From Candidatus Mnemosynella biddleae (GTDB lineage Archaea; Halobacteriota; Archaeoglobi; Mnemosynellales; Mnemosynellaceae): DNA of 64,000 bases. Both the position numbers and the translations under genes were made by a program. The stretch is from contig MTMI02000007.1 in assembly GCA_002011165.2 (NCBI GenBank), positions 62,001 through 126,000 of the forward strand. Direction: 5' to 3'. Position 1 is the first letter of the stretch; each line of letters begins with the position of its first letter. The notes beneath the pieces were generated by a model, which was given only the letters and a program-made list of their open reading frames with translations, was not told the origin of the DNA and ran no database searches. Below are positions 12,510 to 20,634 of this stretch, piece by piece.

Positions 12510-12955
12510 TGATAGGGAAGCTGAAAAACCTTGTCAGAAGAAAATCGTTTCATGTTTGTCTTCTCAATGTTGGAAGCTGTAATGGATGCGATATTGAAGT
12601 TCTCGCATGTTTGGCACCTCGCTATGACATTGAGCAGTATGGAATTTACGTTCACAACAATCCGAGGGAAGCTGACGTAATTCTTGTGACAGGAGCGGTT
12701 ACAGACCAATGGGTGGAGAAAATTAAAGAGATCTACGCTAAGGTTCCTGAACCAAAAGCAGTCATTGCAATTGGTTCGTGTGCTCTTTCCGGTCATATGT
12801 TTGCAGAAGGATGCACACATCCTCCAGTCAGCAGACATATTCCGGTTGCAGTTGAGGTCCCCGGGTGTCCTCCAAGACCTCAAGAAATTCTTGATGCAAT
12901 TTTGAGCGTTGCTCCAGTAGTCTTCAAAGATTACGATGAGAAGGGAGGTGGATGA
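12509..12955 (+). CDS. ehaN: [NiFe] hydrogenase small subunit, EhaN
   Basis: 148-residue NuoB/HycG-family subunit carrying the proximal [4Fe-4S] cluster. Cluster cysteines are visible as [11 protein letters not shown] (CxxC), GSCALSG, and EVPGCPPRP, the usual set of four. Size matches EhaN (148 aa). ATG overlaps the TGA of the upstream gene (TGATG). Acts with EhaO on the cytoplasmic face of the membrane. Confidence 0.92.
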   Translation: MIGKLKNLVRRKSFHVCLLNVGSCNGCDIEVLACLAPRYDIEQYGIYVHNNPREADVILVTGAVTDQWVEKIKEIYAKVPEPKAVIAIGSCALSGHMFAEGCTHPPVSRHIPVAVEVPGCPPRPQEILDAILSVAPVVFKDYDEKGGG

Positions 12956-12956
12956 T

Positions 12957-14042
12957 TTGAAAGCTTATGATCTCTCGATCCCTCTTGGTCCGATGCATCC
13001 AGCTTTTAAGGAACCTCTCAGAGTAAAACTGAAGACTGAGGGTGAGGTCGTCGTCGGTGCGGAAGTTGATTTAGGATATGTACACAGAGGGATAGAGAAG
13101 ATAATGAGGAGGAGGCCTTGGCAAAAAGCAGTGTTTCTTGCTGAAAGAGTTTGCGGAATCTGTTCCAATTCTCATAATCTCACATTTATAGAGACCCTCG
13201 AGAAGATCTCTGATGTGGAGATTCCAGAAAGAGCAAAATATCTCAGACTTCTTGCACAGGAGCTTAACAGATTACACAGCCATATTCTTGCTAATTTAGC
13301 TCTCTTTCTCGCCATTGAGCACGAAACTCTTGCAATGATGCTTTTAAATGTCAGAGAAAGAGTTTTAGACTGTCAGGAACTCCTCTGTGGAAACAGAGTT
13401 ATCCTCTCCTATAACGTGGTTGGAGGCGTCAGATTCGACACAACCCCGTCCATTCTCAAAGAAATTCTTGCGGTTATAGACGAGATCGAACCTAAACTCA
13501 GAAGATACGCAGAGATGTTTGAACATGGACCGCTTCTGCGGATGAGAACAGAGGGAATTGGATATATGTCTAAAAGGGAAGCAGAACTCGCTCCTGCGGT
13601 TGGCCCGATTGCAAGAGGTTCTGGAGTGAGATTCGATTGGAGAATGAAGCATCCAGATTACGTGGATATACTCGATTTCAAGCCAGTTTGGAGAGAAGAA
13701 GGTGATGCAAGAGCGAGATATATGGTTAGATTTGATGAGATTTTCGAATGTATAAAGATGATAAGATATCTCTGTGAGAACATGCCAAAAGGAGAGATAA
13801 GAAGGAGGGCAGAAGTGAAAAGTGGAGAAGCGGTTCATACTCAGGAGGCTCCGAGAGGAGATCTGACTTATTTCGTTCGAACCGACTCTTTCGGAAGGAT
13901 AGAGGATATAACGATAAGAACTCCAACAATCCCCAATCTCGGTGCTTTCGTGAAATACATGTTGAGAAACTCTCCTACTATTGCAGATGCGGTCGTCATC
14001 TATGCAAGCATAGATCCGTGTATAGCCTGTTTGGAGAGGTGA
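12957..14042 (+). CDS. ehaO: [NiFe] hydrogenase large subunit, EhaO
   Basis: 361-residue catalytic subunit. Both Ni-binding cysteine pairs are intact: ERVCGICSNSH near the N-terminus and DPCIACLER at the C-terminus, so this is a true hydrogenase and not a complex I-like 49 kDa relative. GYVHRGIEKI is the conserved segment before the first pair. TTG 12957 is preferred because GGGAGGTG lies 7 nt upstream; ATG 12936 is in frame inside ehaN. The protein stops two residues after the last conserved Cys region, so no long C-terminal extension is cleaved off. Confidence 0.92.
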   Translation: MKAYDLSIPLGPMHPAFKEPLRVKLKTEGEVVVGAEVDLGYVHRGIEKIMRRRPWQKAVFLAERVCGICSNSHNLTFIETLEKISDVEIPERAKYLRLLAQELNRLHSHILANLALFLAIEHETLAMMLLNVRERVLDCQELLCGNRVILSYNVVGGVRFDTTPSILKEILAVIDEIEPKLRRYAEMFEHGPLLRMRTEGIGYMSKREAELAPAVGPIARGSGVRFDWRMKHPDYVDILDFKPVWREEGDARARYMVRFDEIFECIKMIRYLCENMPKGEIRRRAEVKSGEAVHTQEAPRGDLTYFVRTDSFGRIEDITIRTPTIPNLGAFVKYMLRNSPTIADAVVIYASIDPCIACLER

Positions 14043-14047
14043 GCGAG

Positions 14048-14674
14048 ATGTCTTCAATAGTTTGGTATCTTCACGAGTTCGTGAACTCCGAGTGGGTCAA
14101 GAAGTTCATCTATGTTAGAACTCCTTACAATCTTCCTCAAATCAGATTCAGGAGTGCAGTGAAAGTTGATGCCGAGAAATGCACTTACTGTGGAGCTTGT
14201 ATGGCAGTTTGTCCAGTTCCGAACTGCATAAGAGTTTCGAGAGCAACCGGAGAGAACATTCCTGAGATAGATGTAAGAAAATGTATAAGGTGTGGAATGT
14301 GCGTTGAAGTCTGCGCTCCAGGAGCTCTGAGTGCAGGGAGGATTAGAGAGGATACGGAAGTTCTTGTGATGGAGTTGAGAGCAAAGATTCTCGTGGATTC
14401 TGAGAAGTGTATGGGATGCGGATCATGCGTTGTGGCGTGCCCATCCAATGAAGAAATAGATGAAAGCTCAGTCTCAGGAAAAGGCCCAGTGGAACCTCTC
14501 GTGCTCAATGTAATAAACGGAAAAGTTGTAAACCCGCTTCCAGAGTTCTGCAGGGGTTGTATGACCTGTGTAATGGTATGTCCGAAAGACGCTCTTGAGC
14601 TCGTTGTCGAGTGTATTCCAGCTCAGCTCGTGACAATTTCGGAAGAAGAAAAAGCTCACTCAGAGGTGAGATAA
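14048..14674 (+). CDS. polyferredoxin subunit of the hydrogenase, EhaP-like
   Basis: 208-residue iron-sulfur protein with four CxxCxxCxxxC motifs: CTYCGACMAVC, CIRCGMCVEVC, CMGCGSCVVAC and CRGCMTCVMVC. It would accept electrons from EhaN and pass them to ferredoxin or to formylmethanofuran dehydrogenase. ATG 14048 follows GAGGTGAGC. The usual Eha operon carries further polyferredoxin genes (Q and others); here the operon ends at this gene, which meets lrp tail to tail with a 19-bp overlap. Confidence 0.85.
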   Translation: MSSIVWYLHEFVNSEWVKKFIYVRTPYNLPQIRFRSAVKVDAEKCTYCGACMAVCPVPNCIRVSRATGENIPEIDVRKCIRCGMCVEVCAPGALSAGRIREDTEVLVMELRAKILVDSEKCMGCGSCVVACPSNEEIDESSVSGKGPVEPLVLNVINGKVVNPLPEFCRGCMTCVMVCPKDALELVVECIPAQLVTISEEEKAHSEVR

Positions 14675-15165
14675 GATCTTAGCTTTCTGAAATCCTCAAC
14701 ATCTGGGACAACATGATAATGACGCATAGTTCTTGTTAGGGTTGTTACTTCAACATTTCTTACTCCACGCATCTCTTTGATCGTTGTTATTATTTGGCTC
14801 ATTTCTTTGTTGTCGAGAGCCATTAGCATTACGAAGACATCATAAGCACCGAAACCCTCGTAAACAGCTCTAACTCTATTTGGCTTTACGTTCTCCATAA
14901 GTTTCTCATAAAATTCCTGAGGTGTGATCTCCTGAAAGTTGAGATTTATAACGAGGAGGGCAGAAACTCCCCACAATTTCTGAGAGTTGACATCAGCACG
15001 CATCTCTTCTATTATCCTCATCTTCTTCATTTTTGAGATTCTGGCGCTTACGGTTCTCTGGTCTAATCCAAGCTCTTCTGCAATCTCCTTATACGTTTTC
15101 GAAGAATCTTCGACCACAATATTCAATATCTTTATATCTATCTCATCGAGACTGTGATATTTCAT
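14656..15165 (-). CDS. Lrp/AsnC-family transcriptional regulator
   Basis: 169 residues: N-terminal HTH (DEIDIKILNIVVEDSSKTYK, then EIAEELGLDQRTVSARISKM) and a C-terminal RAM ligand-binding domain containing AVYEGFGAYDVFVMLMA. ATG 15165 has GGTAGG upstream; a TTG at 15177 is also possible. The gene converges on the hydrogenase operon and has its own promoter region facing yjbQ. Ligand and targets are unknown; adjacency to the eha genes is suggestive only. Confidence 0.88.
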   Translation of the reverse strand: MKYHSLDEIDIKILNIVVEDSSKTYKEIAEELGLDQRTVSARISKMKKMRIIEEMRADVNSQKLWGVSALLVINLNFQEITPQEFYEKLMENVKPNRVRAVYEGFGAYDVFVMLMALDNKEMSQIITTIKEMRGVRNVEVTTLTRTMRHYHVVPDVEDFRKLRSYLTSE

Positions 15166-15266
15166 GGTACCTACCAAATATTACACCACCCACCCTATTA
15201 AAAGATTTTTAATGACACGTCAAAACTCCGAAAGTGTTATATGCGCTCAGTGTAATTTCAAAGTCT

Positions 15267-15686
15267 GTGAAGTCCTTCGTAACCGAGCTGTATTTGGAGA
15301 CGAAAGGATTCTCCGATATAATTGATATTACCTCTCAGGTTCGAGATGCGGTTCGGAATTCAGAGATAACCAATGGTTTCGCCCTAGTTTTTATTCCAGG
15401 AGCAACTGCAGCAGTGACGACGATGGAATATGAGTCTGGATTGATAGAGGATATGAAAAGAGCTCTGGAAGTCATTGCTCCAATAAATCAATCCTATAAA
15501 CATGATCTCAGGTGGGGTGACGGAAACGGATTTTCTCATGTTAGGGCGTCATTTCTCGGCCCTTCGCTTACGATTCCCATAGTTAATAAGGAGCTAATTC
15601 TTGGAGTTTGGCAACAGATCGTTGTAATCGATATGGATAATAAACCGAGAAGAAGAAGAGTTGTTATTGGAGTTTATGGAGAGTGA
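15267..15686 (+). CDS. YjbQ/UPF0047 family protein
   Basis: 139-residue single-domain protein. GFALVFIPGATAAVTTMEYE, the DLRWGDGNGFSHVRASFLGP stretch (given here in two parts: DLRWGDGNG, SHVRASFLGP) and LGVWQQIVVIDMDN are the family signature; members have weak thiamine-phosphate synthase activity. The family normally starts near VKSFVTELYLETKG, so GTG 15267 is preferred; GTG 15234 would add 11 residues. Overlaps the next gene's upstream reading by 4 nt. Confidence 0.82.
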   Translation: MKSFVTELYLETKGFSDIIDITSQVRDAVRNSEITNGFALVFIPGATAAVTTMEYESGLIEDMKRALEVIAPINQSYKHDLRWGDGNGFSHVRASFLGPSLTIPIVNKELILGVWQQIVVIDMDNKPRRRRVVIGVYGE

Positions 15687-15691
15687 GAGAA

Positions 15692-16240
15692 ATGAAAGAG
15701 ATTAATCTCTCAGATGCAAGATTTCTTCTCTATCCAAAGTCTGTCGTTCTTGTGACATCAAAAGCGGAAGATAAAGAGAACGTTCTCTCAGTTGCTTGGC
15801 ATATGCCCACTTCTCATAATCCCCCGTTGGTTCTAATAAGCATTGCTTTCAAAAGATTCAGCTATGAGCTGATAAAGAAGAGTGGAGAATTCGTTATAAA
15901 TATTCCTCCAAAAGAGCTTGCTGAGGCAGTTGAGCTCTGCGGAACTCTTTCAGGGAAAGAGGTTGATAAGTTTGAAGTTGCGAACATAACGAAGACTCCT
16001 TCTAAGAAGGTCTCGGCTCCGAGCATAAAGGAATGCATAGCTCATGTAGAATGCAGGGTTGTAGATTCTTTCGTCACAGGAGATCATGAGGTCTTCGTCG
16101 GAGAGGTTGTTTACGCTCAAGCAGATGAGGAAGCTTTTGAGAAGAACAGCTTTACACTTAAGAAAAAAACTCCTCTCCTCTTCCTCGGAGGAAATAAATA
16201 TACTTTTTGCGTTGAGTCTTTTGAACCAAAAAGAAAATAA
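15692..16240 (+). CDS. flavin reductase-like FMN-binding protein
   Basis: 182 residues of the FMN-binding split-barrel family (FlaRed-like). VVLVTSKAEDKENVLSVAWH, then SHNPPLVLISIAFKRFSYE and GEFVINIPPKEL, are the characteristic strand-loop segments that bind the flavin phosphate. GAGAGAA precedes the ATG; 5 nt after yjbQ, so the two are probably one transcript. Substrate unknown; relatives act as flavin reductases or ferric/flavodoxin-like electron carriers. Confidence 0.85.
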   Translation: MKEINLSDARFLLYPKSVVLVTSKAEDKENVLSVAWHMPTSHNPPLVLISIAFKRFSYELIKKSGEFVINIPPKELAEAVELCGTLSGKEVDKFEVANITKTPSKKVSAPSIKECIAHVECRVVDSFVTGDHEVFVGEVVYAQADEEAFEKNSFTLKKKTPLLFLGGNKYTFCVESFEPKRK

Positions 16241-16306
16241 AGGTTTTAGTTGTTGATCTCAATTAAAGAGAAAAAAGAACAAAAAATTAGGAAAATTTTT
16301 AGGATT

Positions 16307-16507
16307 TCAGTAAAGCTTCGTATACTTTACACCCTCGGGACAATATTGCACGCAGAGGTTGCAGAATGTGCACTCGTCCTCGTTCTCCTCAACAACCACT
16401 ACCTTCCCGTCTTTCACAGCGAAGATATCTACCGGACAGATTTCTACAAGTTTCTCCGCTTCTTTGCACTTCTCTGGATTGACTTCAACCTTTACGAAAA
16501 CTCCCAT
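16307..16507 (-). CDS. single-cluster ferredoxin-like protein
   Basis: 66 residues. The second half has a full CTFCNLCVQYCPEG motif, but the first motif keeps only two cysteines (CKEAEKLVEICP). By analogy with 2[4Fe-4S] ferredoxins this leaves ligands for one [4Fe-4S] cluster (three Cys of CTFCNLC plus the ICP Cys). It is last in the ccl-sucC-sucD-like operon, 14 nt after the alpha subunit, so it may serve an oxidoreductase linked to that module. Confidence 0.8.
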   Translation of the reverse strand: MGVFVKVEVNPEKCKEAEKLVEICPVDIFAVKDGKVVVVEENEDECTFCNLCVQYCPEGVKYTKLY

Positions 16508-16521
16508 CCTTGCAACCTCCT

Positions 16522-17424
16522 TTACTTCATCTTAAGGACTTCCTTCAACAGAGTAATGATTTCAGAGTGATAATCAGCAACGAGAACTCCAGCATCTCTA
16601 AGAGCTTCCTTCTTTCCTTCAACAGATCCCTTCTTTCCTGTGACGATAACTGCAGCATGACCAAATCTCTGACCGGGCATCTTGTCCACGAAACCGCCTC
16701 CAATGAAAGCAACAACGGGTTTGGAGAATCCATGTTCCTTGATGTAATCTGCGAGAGTCTCTTCTGCAACTGTTCCGGGTTCTCCATAGATCACAACCGC
16801 TCTGGTTTCAGGATCTTTTTCGAGAAGCGGTAGGAGTTCGTGAAACATACTCCCTATTATTGGATCTCCTCCAACATTAATTGCGACACTTTGTCCTATT
16901 CCGTTGACACTCATGAGACTGCATGTCTCAGTCATCATACCTCCACTTCTCGAAAGAACCGCAACAGGCCCAGGTGTGTAGGCTTTATTGGTCTCCTCTG
17001 TTGGCCCTCCAATTGCAGCTAGTTTAGCCTTTCCGGGAACTATTGAACCGAGAGAGTTCGGTCCTATTATTCTAGCTCCATGATCCTTTGCAAATTGGAT
17101 CATCTCAATAACATCGCTTCTTGGAACTCTCTCTGTGAAGACACTCACAAGTTCGATTCCAGCATCTATTGCTTCCATCACAGCATCTTTTGTGAATCTC
17201 GGAGGAACCGAAACAACCGAAGTATTTGCATCATGATTTTCCACAGCTGCTTTCACAGTATTGTAAACCGGAACGCCATGAACCTTCATTCCCTCTTTAC
17301 CCGGAGTGACTCCGGCTACAACCTTTGTTCCATAATCCAGCATCCATTCTGTGAAGGAAGCAGCCTCTCTTCCAGTGATTCCCTGGACAACAACTCTTGT
17401 ATTCTCATCAATTAGAATTCCCAT
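16522..17424 (-). CDS. acyl-CoA synthetase alpha subunit, SucD family (candidate citryl-CoA synthetase small subunit)
   Basis: 300-residue NDP-forming acyl-CoA synthetase alpha subunit: N-terminal CoA-binding Rossmann domain (VVVQGITGREAASF) and ligase domain with the phosphohistidine in GQRFGHAAVIVTGKKG. It deviates from ordinary SucD at GPNSLGSIVPG, where GPNCPG is usual. Adjoins its beta subunit without a gap. The operon also has a short citrate-synthase-like lyase, so citrate, rather than succinate, is a possible substrate. Succinyl-CoA synthetase remains the conservative alternative. Confidence 0.85.
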   Translation of the reverse strand: MGILIDENTRVVVQGITGREAASFTEWMLDYGTKVVAGVTPGKEGMKVHGVPVYNTVKAAVENHDANTSVVSVPPRFTKDAVMEAIDAGIELVSVFTERVPRSDVIEMIQFAKDHGARIIGPNSLGSIVPGKAKLAAIGGPTEETNKAYTPGPVAVLSRSGGMMTETCSLMSVNGIGQSVAINVGGDPIIGSMFHELLPLLEKDPETRAVVIYGEPGTVAEETLADYIKEHGFSKPVVAFIGGGFVDKMPGQRFGHAAVIVTGKKGSVEGKKEALRDAGVLVADYHSEIITLLKEVLKMK

Positions 17425-18756
17425 TTACAATCCCTCCAAAACCTTCTTTGCAACTTCTTCTCCAAGAACTTTCTTAACAAACTCCTCGGTTTTAATGTAC
17501 TGCGCGACTTCCTTCTGGGCTTCCTCTAAACTCTTTCCTTCTTTCTCCTTCTCTTCAATCAGTTTGAGCATCTCAACAGCGAGTTTAGCAGCTTGATCCA
17601 TTCCAAGCCTTCTGTCGTAGTATCTAACTCCGTACTTTCTAAGAATTGCGTATCCATCCTCCTCAAAAGCTCCAGCTCCTCTGTAAACCACCGGATATTC
17701 AGCCGGGTTGATTCCAAGATCCAGCATTGCCTTTATAACTCCTCTTGCAACCAGATCAACTCTTGAGTTAGAGTAGACGTTGTGGCATACGAGAAGTCCC
17801 TTAACTCCAGGTTTCGAAAGCACGAGTTTCGCAAGTCCGTAAACTTTCTTAACTGGTGGATTTCCTCCAACCTCGCAGTAGTTAGCTGGATTTCCTCCAT
17901 ATCTCAGAATGGCATCGAATGTCGTGAGAGATCCTCCACCAGCACCTATTATACATCCTAGAGATCCTCCGAAGTCAATTGCTCTTCCAGCAACTCCTCT
18001 GTGATCTGACATATCGTTCTCCTCAGCGAGTTTTTCAAACTCAGTTGGCTCTCTGGGAGTACTCGGTCTGTCATGAATGCCCATTCCCTCGAGCCTCTGT
18101 TGCTGTCGATACATCGCATCATCTTCTATCTCTATGTGAGCATCTGCAGCCACTATCTTTCCATCCTTTGTTAGAACGAGTGGATTTATCTCAGCAAGGG
18201 TTGTATCGTAATCAACTGCGAGGTTGTATAACCTCATGATTACACTCTGAAGCGCTCTGTCGGCATCCTTTGGAAGTTTCAGGAAATCGGCCATCTTCTT
18301 GGCTTTAAATGCCATCATTCCGTAGAACGGATTAAACCACTCTCTGTACACTCTTGAAGGATCTTTCTCAACCACCTCGTTAATGTCAACTCCACCAGCA
18401 TCGCTTATCAGCATGATTCTCTGTTTCGCAACTTCATCGTAAGTGCAGGCAAGAAAGAGCTCTTTATCAATATTAAGAAGCTCCTCTACAAGGACAGCAA
18501 CGACAGGGAAGTCGTTTATCTTCATTTTAAGGATCTCTTCAGTAAGCTTCTTAGCCTCTTCGGGAGAATTTGCAATCTTTATACCACCTGCTTTCCCCCT
18601 TCCTCCAGTGAGAACTTGAGCTTTAATAACCGCTTTACCTCCGAGCTCTTCAACAGCTTTAGCAGCTTCTTCTGGAGTTTTGACAAGAATCCTCTTAGGT
18701 AAAGGAATTCCGTACTTTTCAAGCAACATTTTGCTTTCGTATTCATATAATCTCAT
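17425..18756 (-). CDS. acyl-CoA synthetase beta subunit, SucC family (candidate citryl-CoA synthetase large subunit)
   Basis: 443 residues, about 55 longer than standard SucC. The ATP-grasp N-terminal domain is ordinary (LYEYESKMLLEKYGIPLP, AQVLTGGRGKAGGI, LAEINPLV), but the ligase half is divergent. It has GAGGGSLTTFDAILRYGG where SucC has GAGLAM, LVCHNVYSNSRVDLVARG in place of the NIFGGI loop, an inserted acidic linker near residues 225-250, and a Glu/Lys-rich C-terminal tail. These features and the neighbouring lyase resemble the two-step ATP-citrate cleavage systems of Aquificaceae (CcsA about 430 aa). Malate- or succinate-CoA ligase activity is also possible. Confidence 0.8.
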   Translation of the reverse strand: MRLYEYESKMLLEKYGIPLPKRILVKTPEEAAKAVEELGGKAVIKAQVLTGGRGKAGGIKIANSPEEAKKLTEEILKMKINDFPVVAVLVEELLNIDKELFLACTYDEVAKQRIMLISDAGGVDINEVVEKDPSRVYREWFNPFYGMMAFKAKKMADFLKLPKDADRALQSVIMRLYNLAVDYDTTLAEINPLVLTKDGKIVAADAHIEIEDDAMYRQQQRLEGMGIHDRPSTPREPTEFEKLAEENDMSDHRGVAGRAIDFGGSLGCIIGAGGGSLTTFDAILRYGGNPANYCEVGGNPPVKKVYGLAKLVLSKPGVKGLLVCHNVYSNSRVDLVARGVIKAMLDLGINPAEYPVVYRGAGAFEEDGYAILRKYGVRYYDRRLGMDQAAKLAVEMLKLIEEKEKEGKSLEEAQKEVAQYIKTEEFVKKVLGEEVAKKVLEGL

Positions 18757-18803
18757 TCTCTTTCACCTCCAAAAAGAAAGGGAAATAAAGAGGGGAGACC
18801 CCC

Positions 18804-19601
18804 TCACTTCTTCTTGAATCTATCGGGAAGAGGTCTGATTTCTGGACCATCATAGGTGCACTCATCAAGAGTGACATGTCTCCAGGGTCTCTCTCTGGTC
18901 ATCTCTTCAATTGCATGGGCTGTCAGACCAGCCGCTCTTGGAACGAAGAATGCTGCCTTTCCAAACATTGGATCCACTCCAATGTCAGCGAGAACTGCTG
19001 CCATTGCACCATCAACGTTTATTATCAGTTTCCTTCCTATGAGCTCCTCAGTTTTAGCCTCAATTGCCTCTGCGAGAGCTATACAATCTCCCGCAACTCC
19101 GTACTCTTTCGCAAGCTCAAATAATCTGAATCTTCTTGAGTCATTGTTGTGGATCGGATGACCAAATCCGAGAATCCTCTTTCCAGCCTCTCTGTGCTCC
19201 TTTATGATAATTTCAGCCATCTCTTCGAGACTCTTTCCTTCTTTCTTTGCTCTCTCAACTCCTTCTTTCAGCATTCTTGCGCATCCTTCAATCGCTCCTC
19301 CGTGCAAGTCTCCAATGGCTATAACTCCCGCTGCAACTGCAGCCTGAACTGGGACACCGCAAGAGGCGACAAATCTAACAGCTCCGGTGGACGGTGCATT
19401 CAATGAGAAGTCAGCCGCAATCACGAACATGTCTTCTAAGATCTTTCCTTCATTTCCCTTTGGAAGCTCTCCTGTCCAGAGAAGATAGACAACGTCTCCA
19501 AAAGTAACGTTTCCGGCGAGCTCCGTAACATCATATCCTCTGATGTAAACTCTGTTTGGCACCACTTTTGATATTGCAGTTCTCCACGGGTTTGACGTCA
19601 T
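18804..19601 (-). CDS. short citrate synthase-family protein, probable citryl-CoA lyase
   Basis: 265 residues, whereas citrate synthases have 370-430. The start (RGYDVTELAGNVTFGDVVYLLWTGELP, split here as RGYDVTELA / VVYLLWTGELP) and all three catalytic positions survive: His in GDLHGGAIEG, His in GFGHPIHNN and Asp in IINVDGAMAA. About 100 residues of the internal helical segment between GELP and the first His are absent. That compact form is what citryl-CoA lyases of the CcsAB-Ccl system show. First gene of the operon, GAGGTGAAAG before the ATG; divergent from porCDAB. Confidence 0.78.
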   Translation of the reverse strand: MTSNPWRTAISKVVPNRVYIRGYDVTELAGNVTFGDVVYLLWTGELPKGNEGKILEDMFVIAADFSLNAPSTGAVRFVASCGVPVQAAVAAGVIAIGDLHGGAIEGCARMLKEGVERAKKEGKSLEEMAEIIIKEHREAGKRILGFGHPIHNNDSRRFRLFELAKEYGVAGDCIALAEAIEAKTEELIGRKLIINVDGAMAAVLADIGVDPMFGKAAFFVPRAAGLTAHAIEEMTRERPWRHVTLDECTYDGPEIRPLPDRFKKK

Positions 19602-19736
19602 ACTTTCACCTCAATCATGTAACTACGTGAGCAGAGTAATAAAAGTTTTTGCACCTCTTTTGCAATTAATTCCTTTGAAATTTTAATGATTATTCATTTT
19701 TTGCCCTCATTATGAGTGGTGCGATGGGAAATAGAA

Positions 19737-19745
19737 TTATATATT
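19737..19745 (+). promoter_or_regulatory. TATA box of the por operon
   Basis: ATTATATATT region within the 211-bp divergent gap between the lyase operon and porC. It leaves a leader of roughly 40 nt containing GGGAGGT before the GTG start. The same gap holds the lyase promoter on the other strand, so joint regulation is possible. Confidence 0.5.
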
Positions 19746-19812
19746 GGGGGCTTAAAGTTTTAAAAGTCTAAAGGTGAAGTTAAGGGATAACTATGTGAAG
19801 GGAGGTAAAAAG

Positions 19813-20358
19813 GTGAAGGAAATAAGGATTCATGGAAGAGGGGGTCAGGGTTCTGTTACTGCTGCAGAGCTTCTTGCTGTTGCTGCTTTTGAAGATGGCT
19901 ATTATTCTCAAGCGTTTCCGGTTTTTGGAGTGGAGCGAAGGGGCGCACCAGTAATGGCATTTACGAGAGTTGATGAAAAGCCGATCAGAGTGAGATATCA
20001 GGTCTACACACCGGATTACGTCATGGTCCAAGACCCAACACTCATTCCAGCGGGCATCGATGTTCTCGCTGGGTTGAAACCCGGTGGGATGGTAATAGTA
20101 AATACTGCGAGAAAACCGGAAGAAGTAGGACTTAAGGCGGAGAATGTTGAGATCTTAACAATAAATGCAACGAGAATAGCGTTGAAGCACATAGGAAGAC
20201 CGATAACCAATACCACGATGCTTGGAGCTTTTGCAGGAGCAACTGGTTTGGTGAGCTTAGATTCTGTGATAAAAGCCATAGAGGAGCGTTTCACAGATAA
20301 ACTCAGAGAAGTGAATGTTGCTGCGATAAAAGAGGCTTATGAAGCGATAAGGGGTTGA
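19813..20358 (+). CDS. porC: pyruvate:ferredoxin oxidoreductase gamma subunit
   Basis: 181-residue gamma subunit of a four-subunit 2-oxoacid:ferredoxin oxidoreductase. [20 protein letters not shown] is the family N-terminus, with [18 protein letters not shown] next. GTG 19813 is preferred because GGGAGGT lies 6-7 nt upstream. The gamma-delta-alpha-beta order and the TPP subunit motifs fit pyruvate synthase (acetyl-CoA + CO2 + reduced ferredoxin to pyruvate). Confidence 0.9.
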   Translation: MKEIRIHGRGGQGSVTAAELLAVAAFEDGYYSQAFPVFGVERRGAPVMAFTRVDEKPIRVRYQVYTPDYVMVQDPTLIPAGIDVLAGLKPGGMVIVNTARKPEEVGLKAENVEILTINATRIALKHIGRPITNTTMLGAFAGATGLVSLDSVIKAIEERFTDKLREVNVAAIKEAYEAIRG

Positions 20359-20633
20359 TGAATATGGTAGAAAAGCTTACTTTTGCCTGTACGGGACTTC
20401 CCGGGTCTTCGAGGATGAATAAAACAGGGAGCTGGAGAGTCTTCCGTCCAGTAGTTGATCATGAAAAATGCATAAAGTGCGGAACCTGCTGGCTTGTCTG
20501 TCCGGATAATGCAATGAAGAAGATAAATGGAGGAGAGAAATACGAACCTGATCTGGATTACTGTAAAGGTTGTGGAGTCTGCGCTAACGAGTGTCCTAAA
20601 AATGCAATAGAAATGGTTGAGGAGGAGAAGTAA
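20358..20633 (+). CDS. porD: pyruvate:ferredoxin oxidoreductase delta subunit (ferredoxin)
   Basis: 91 residues with two complete [4Fe-4S] motifs, CIKCGTCWLVCP and CKGCGVCANECP, and the delta-specific N-terminal segment ending GSWRVFRPVVDHEKC. It relays electrons from the beta-subunit TPP site to external ferredoxin. ATG 20358 overlaps the porC stop (TGATG); ATG 20364 is an alternative. Confidence 0.92.
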   Translation: MNMVEKLTFACTGLPGSSRMNKTGSWRVFRPVVDHEKCIKCGTCWLVCPDNAMKKINGGEKYEPDLDYCKGCGVCANECPKNAIEMVEEEK

Positions 20634-20634
20634 T

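Noticed and set aside
13365-14057. A 230-codon open frame on the minus strand
   Set aside because: Antisense shadow of ehaO; Cys/Ser/His-rich composition typical of reversed coding DNA.
16250-16570. A 106-codon frame on the plus strand over the ferredoxin
   Set aside because: The minus-strand ferredoxin has intact cluster motifs and good context; the plus frame has none.
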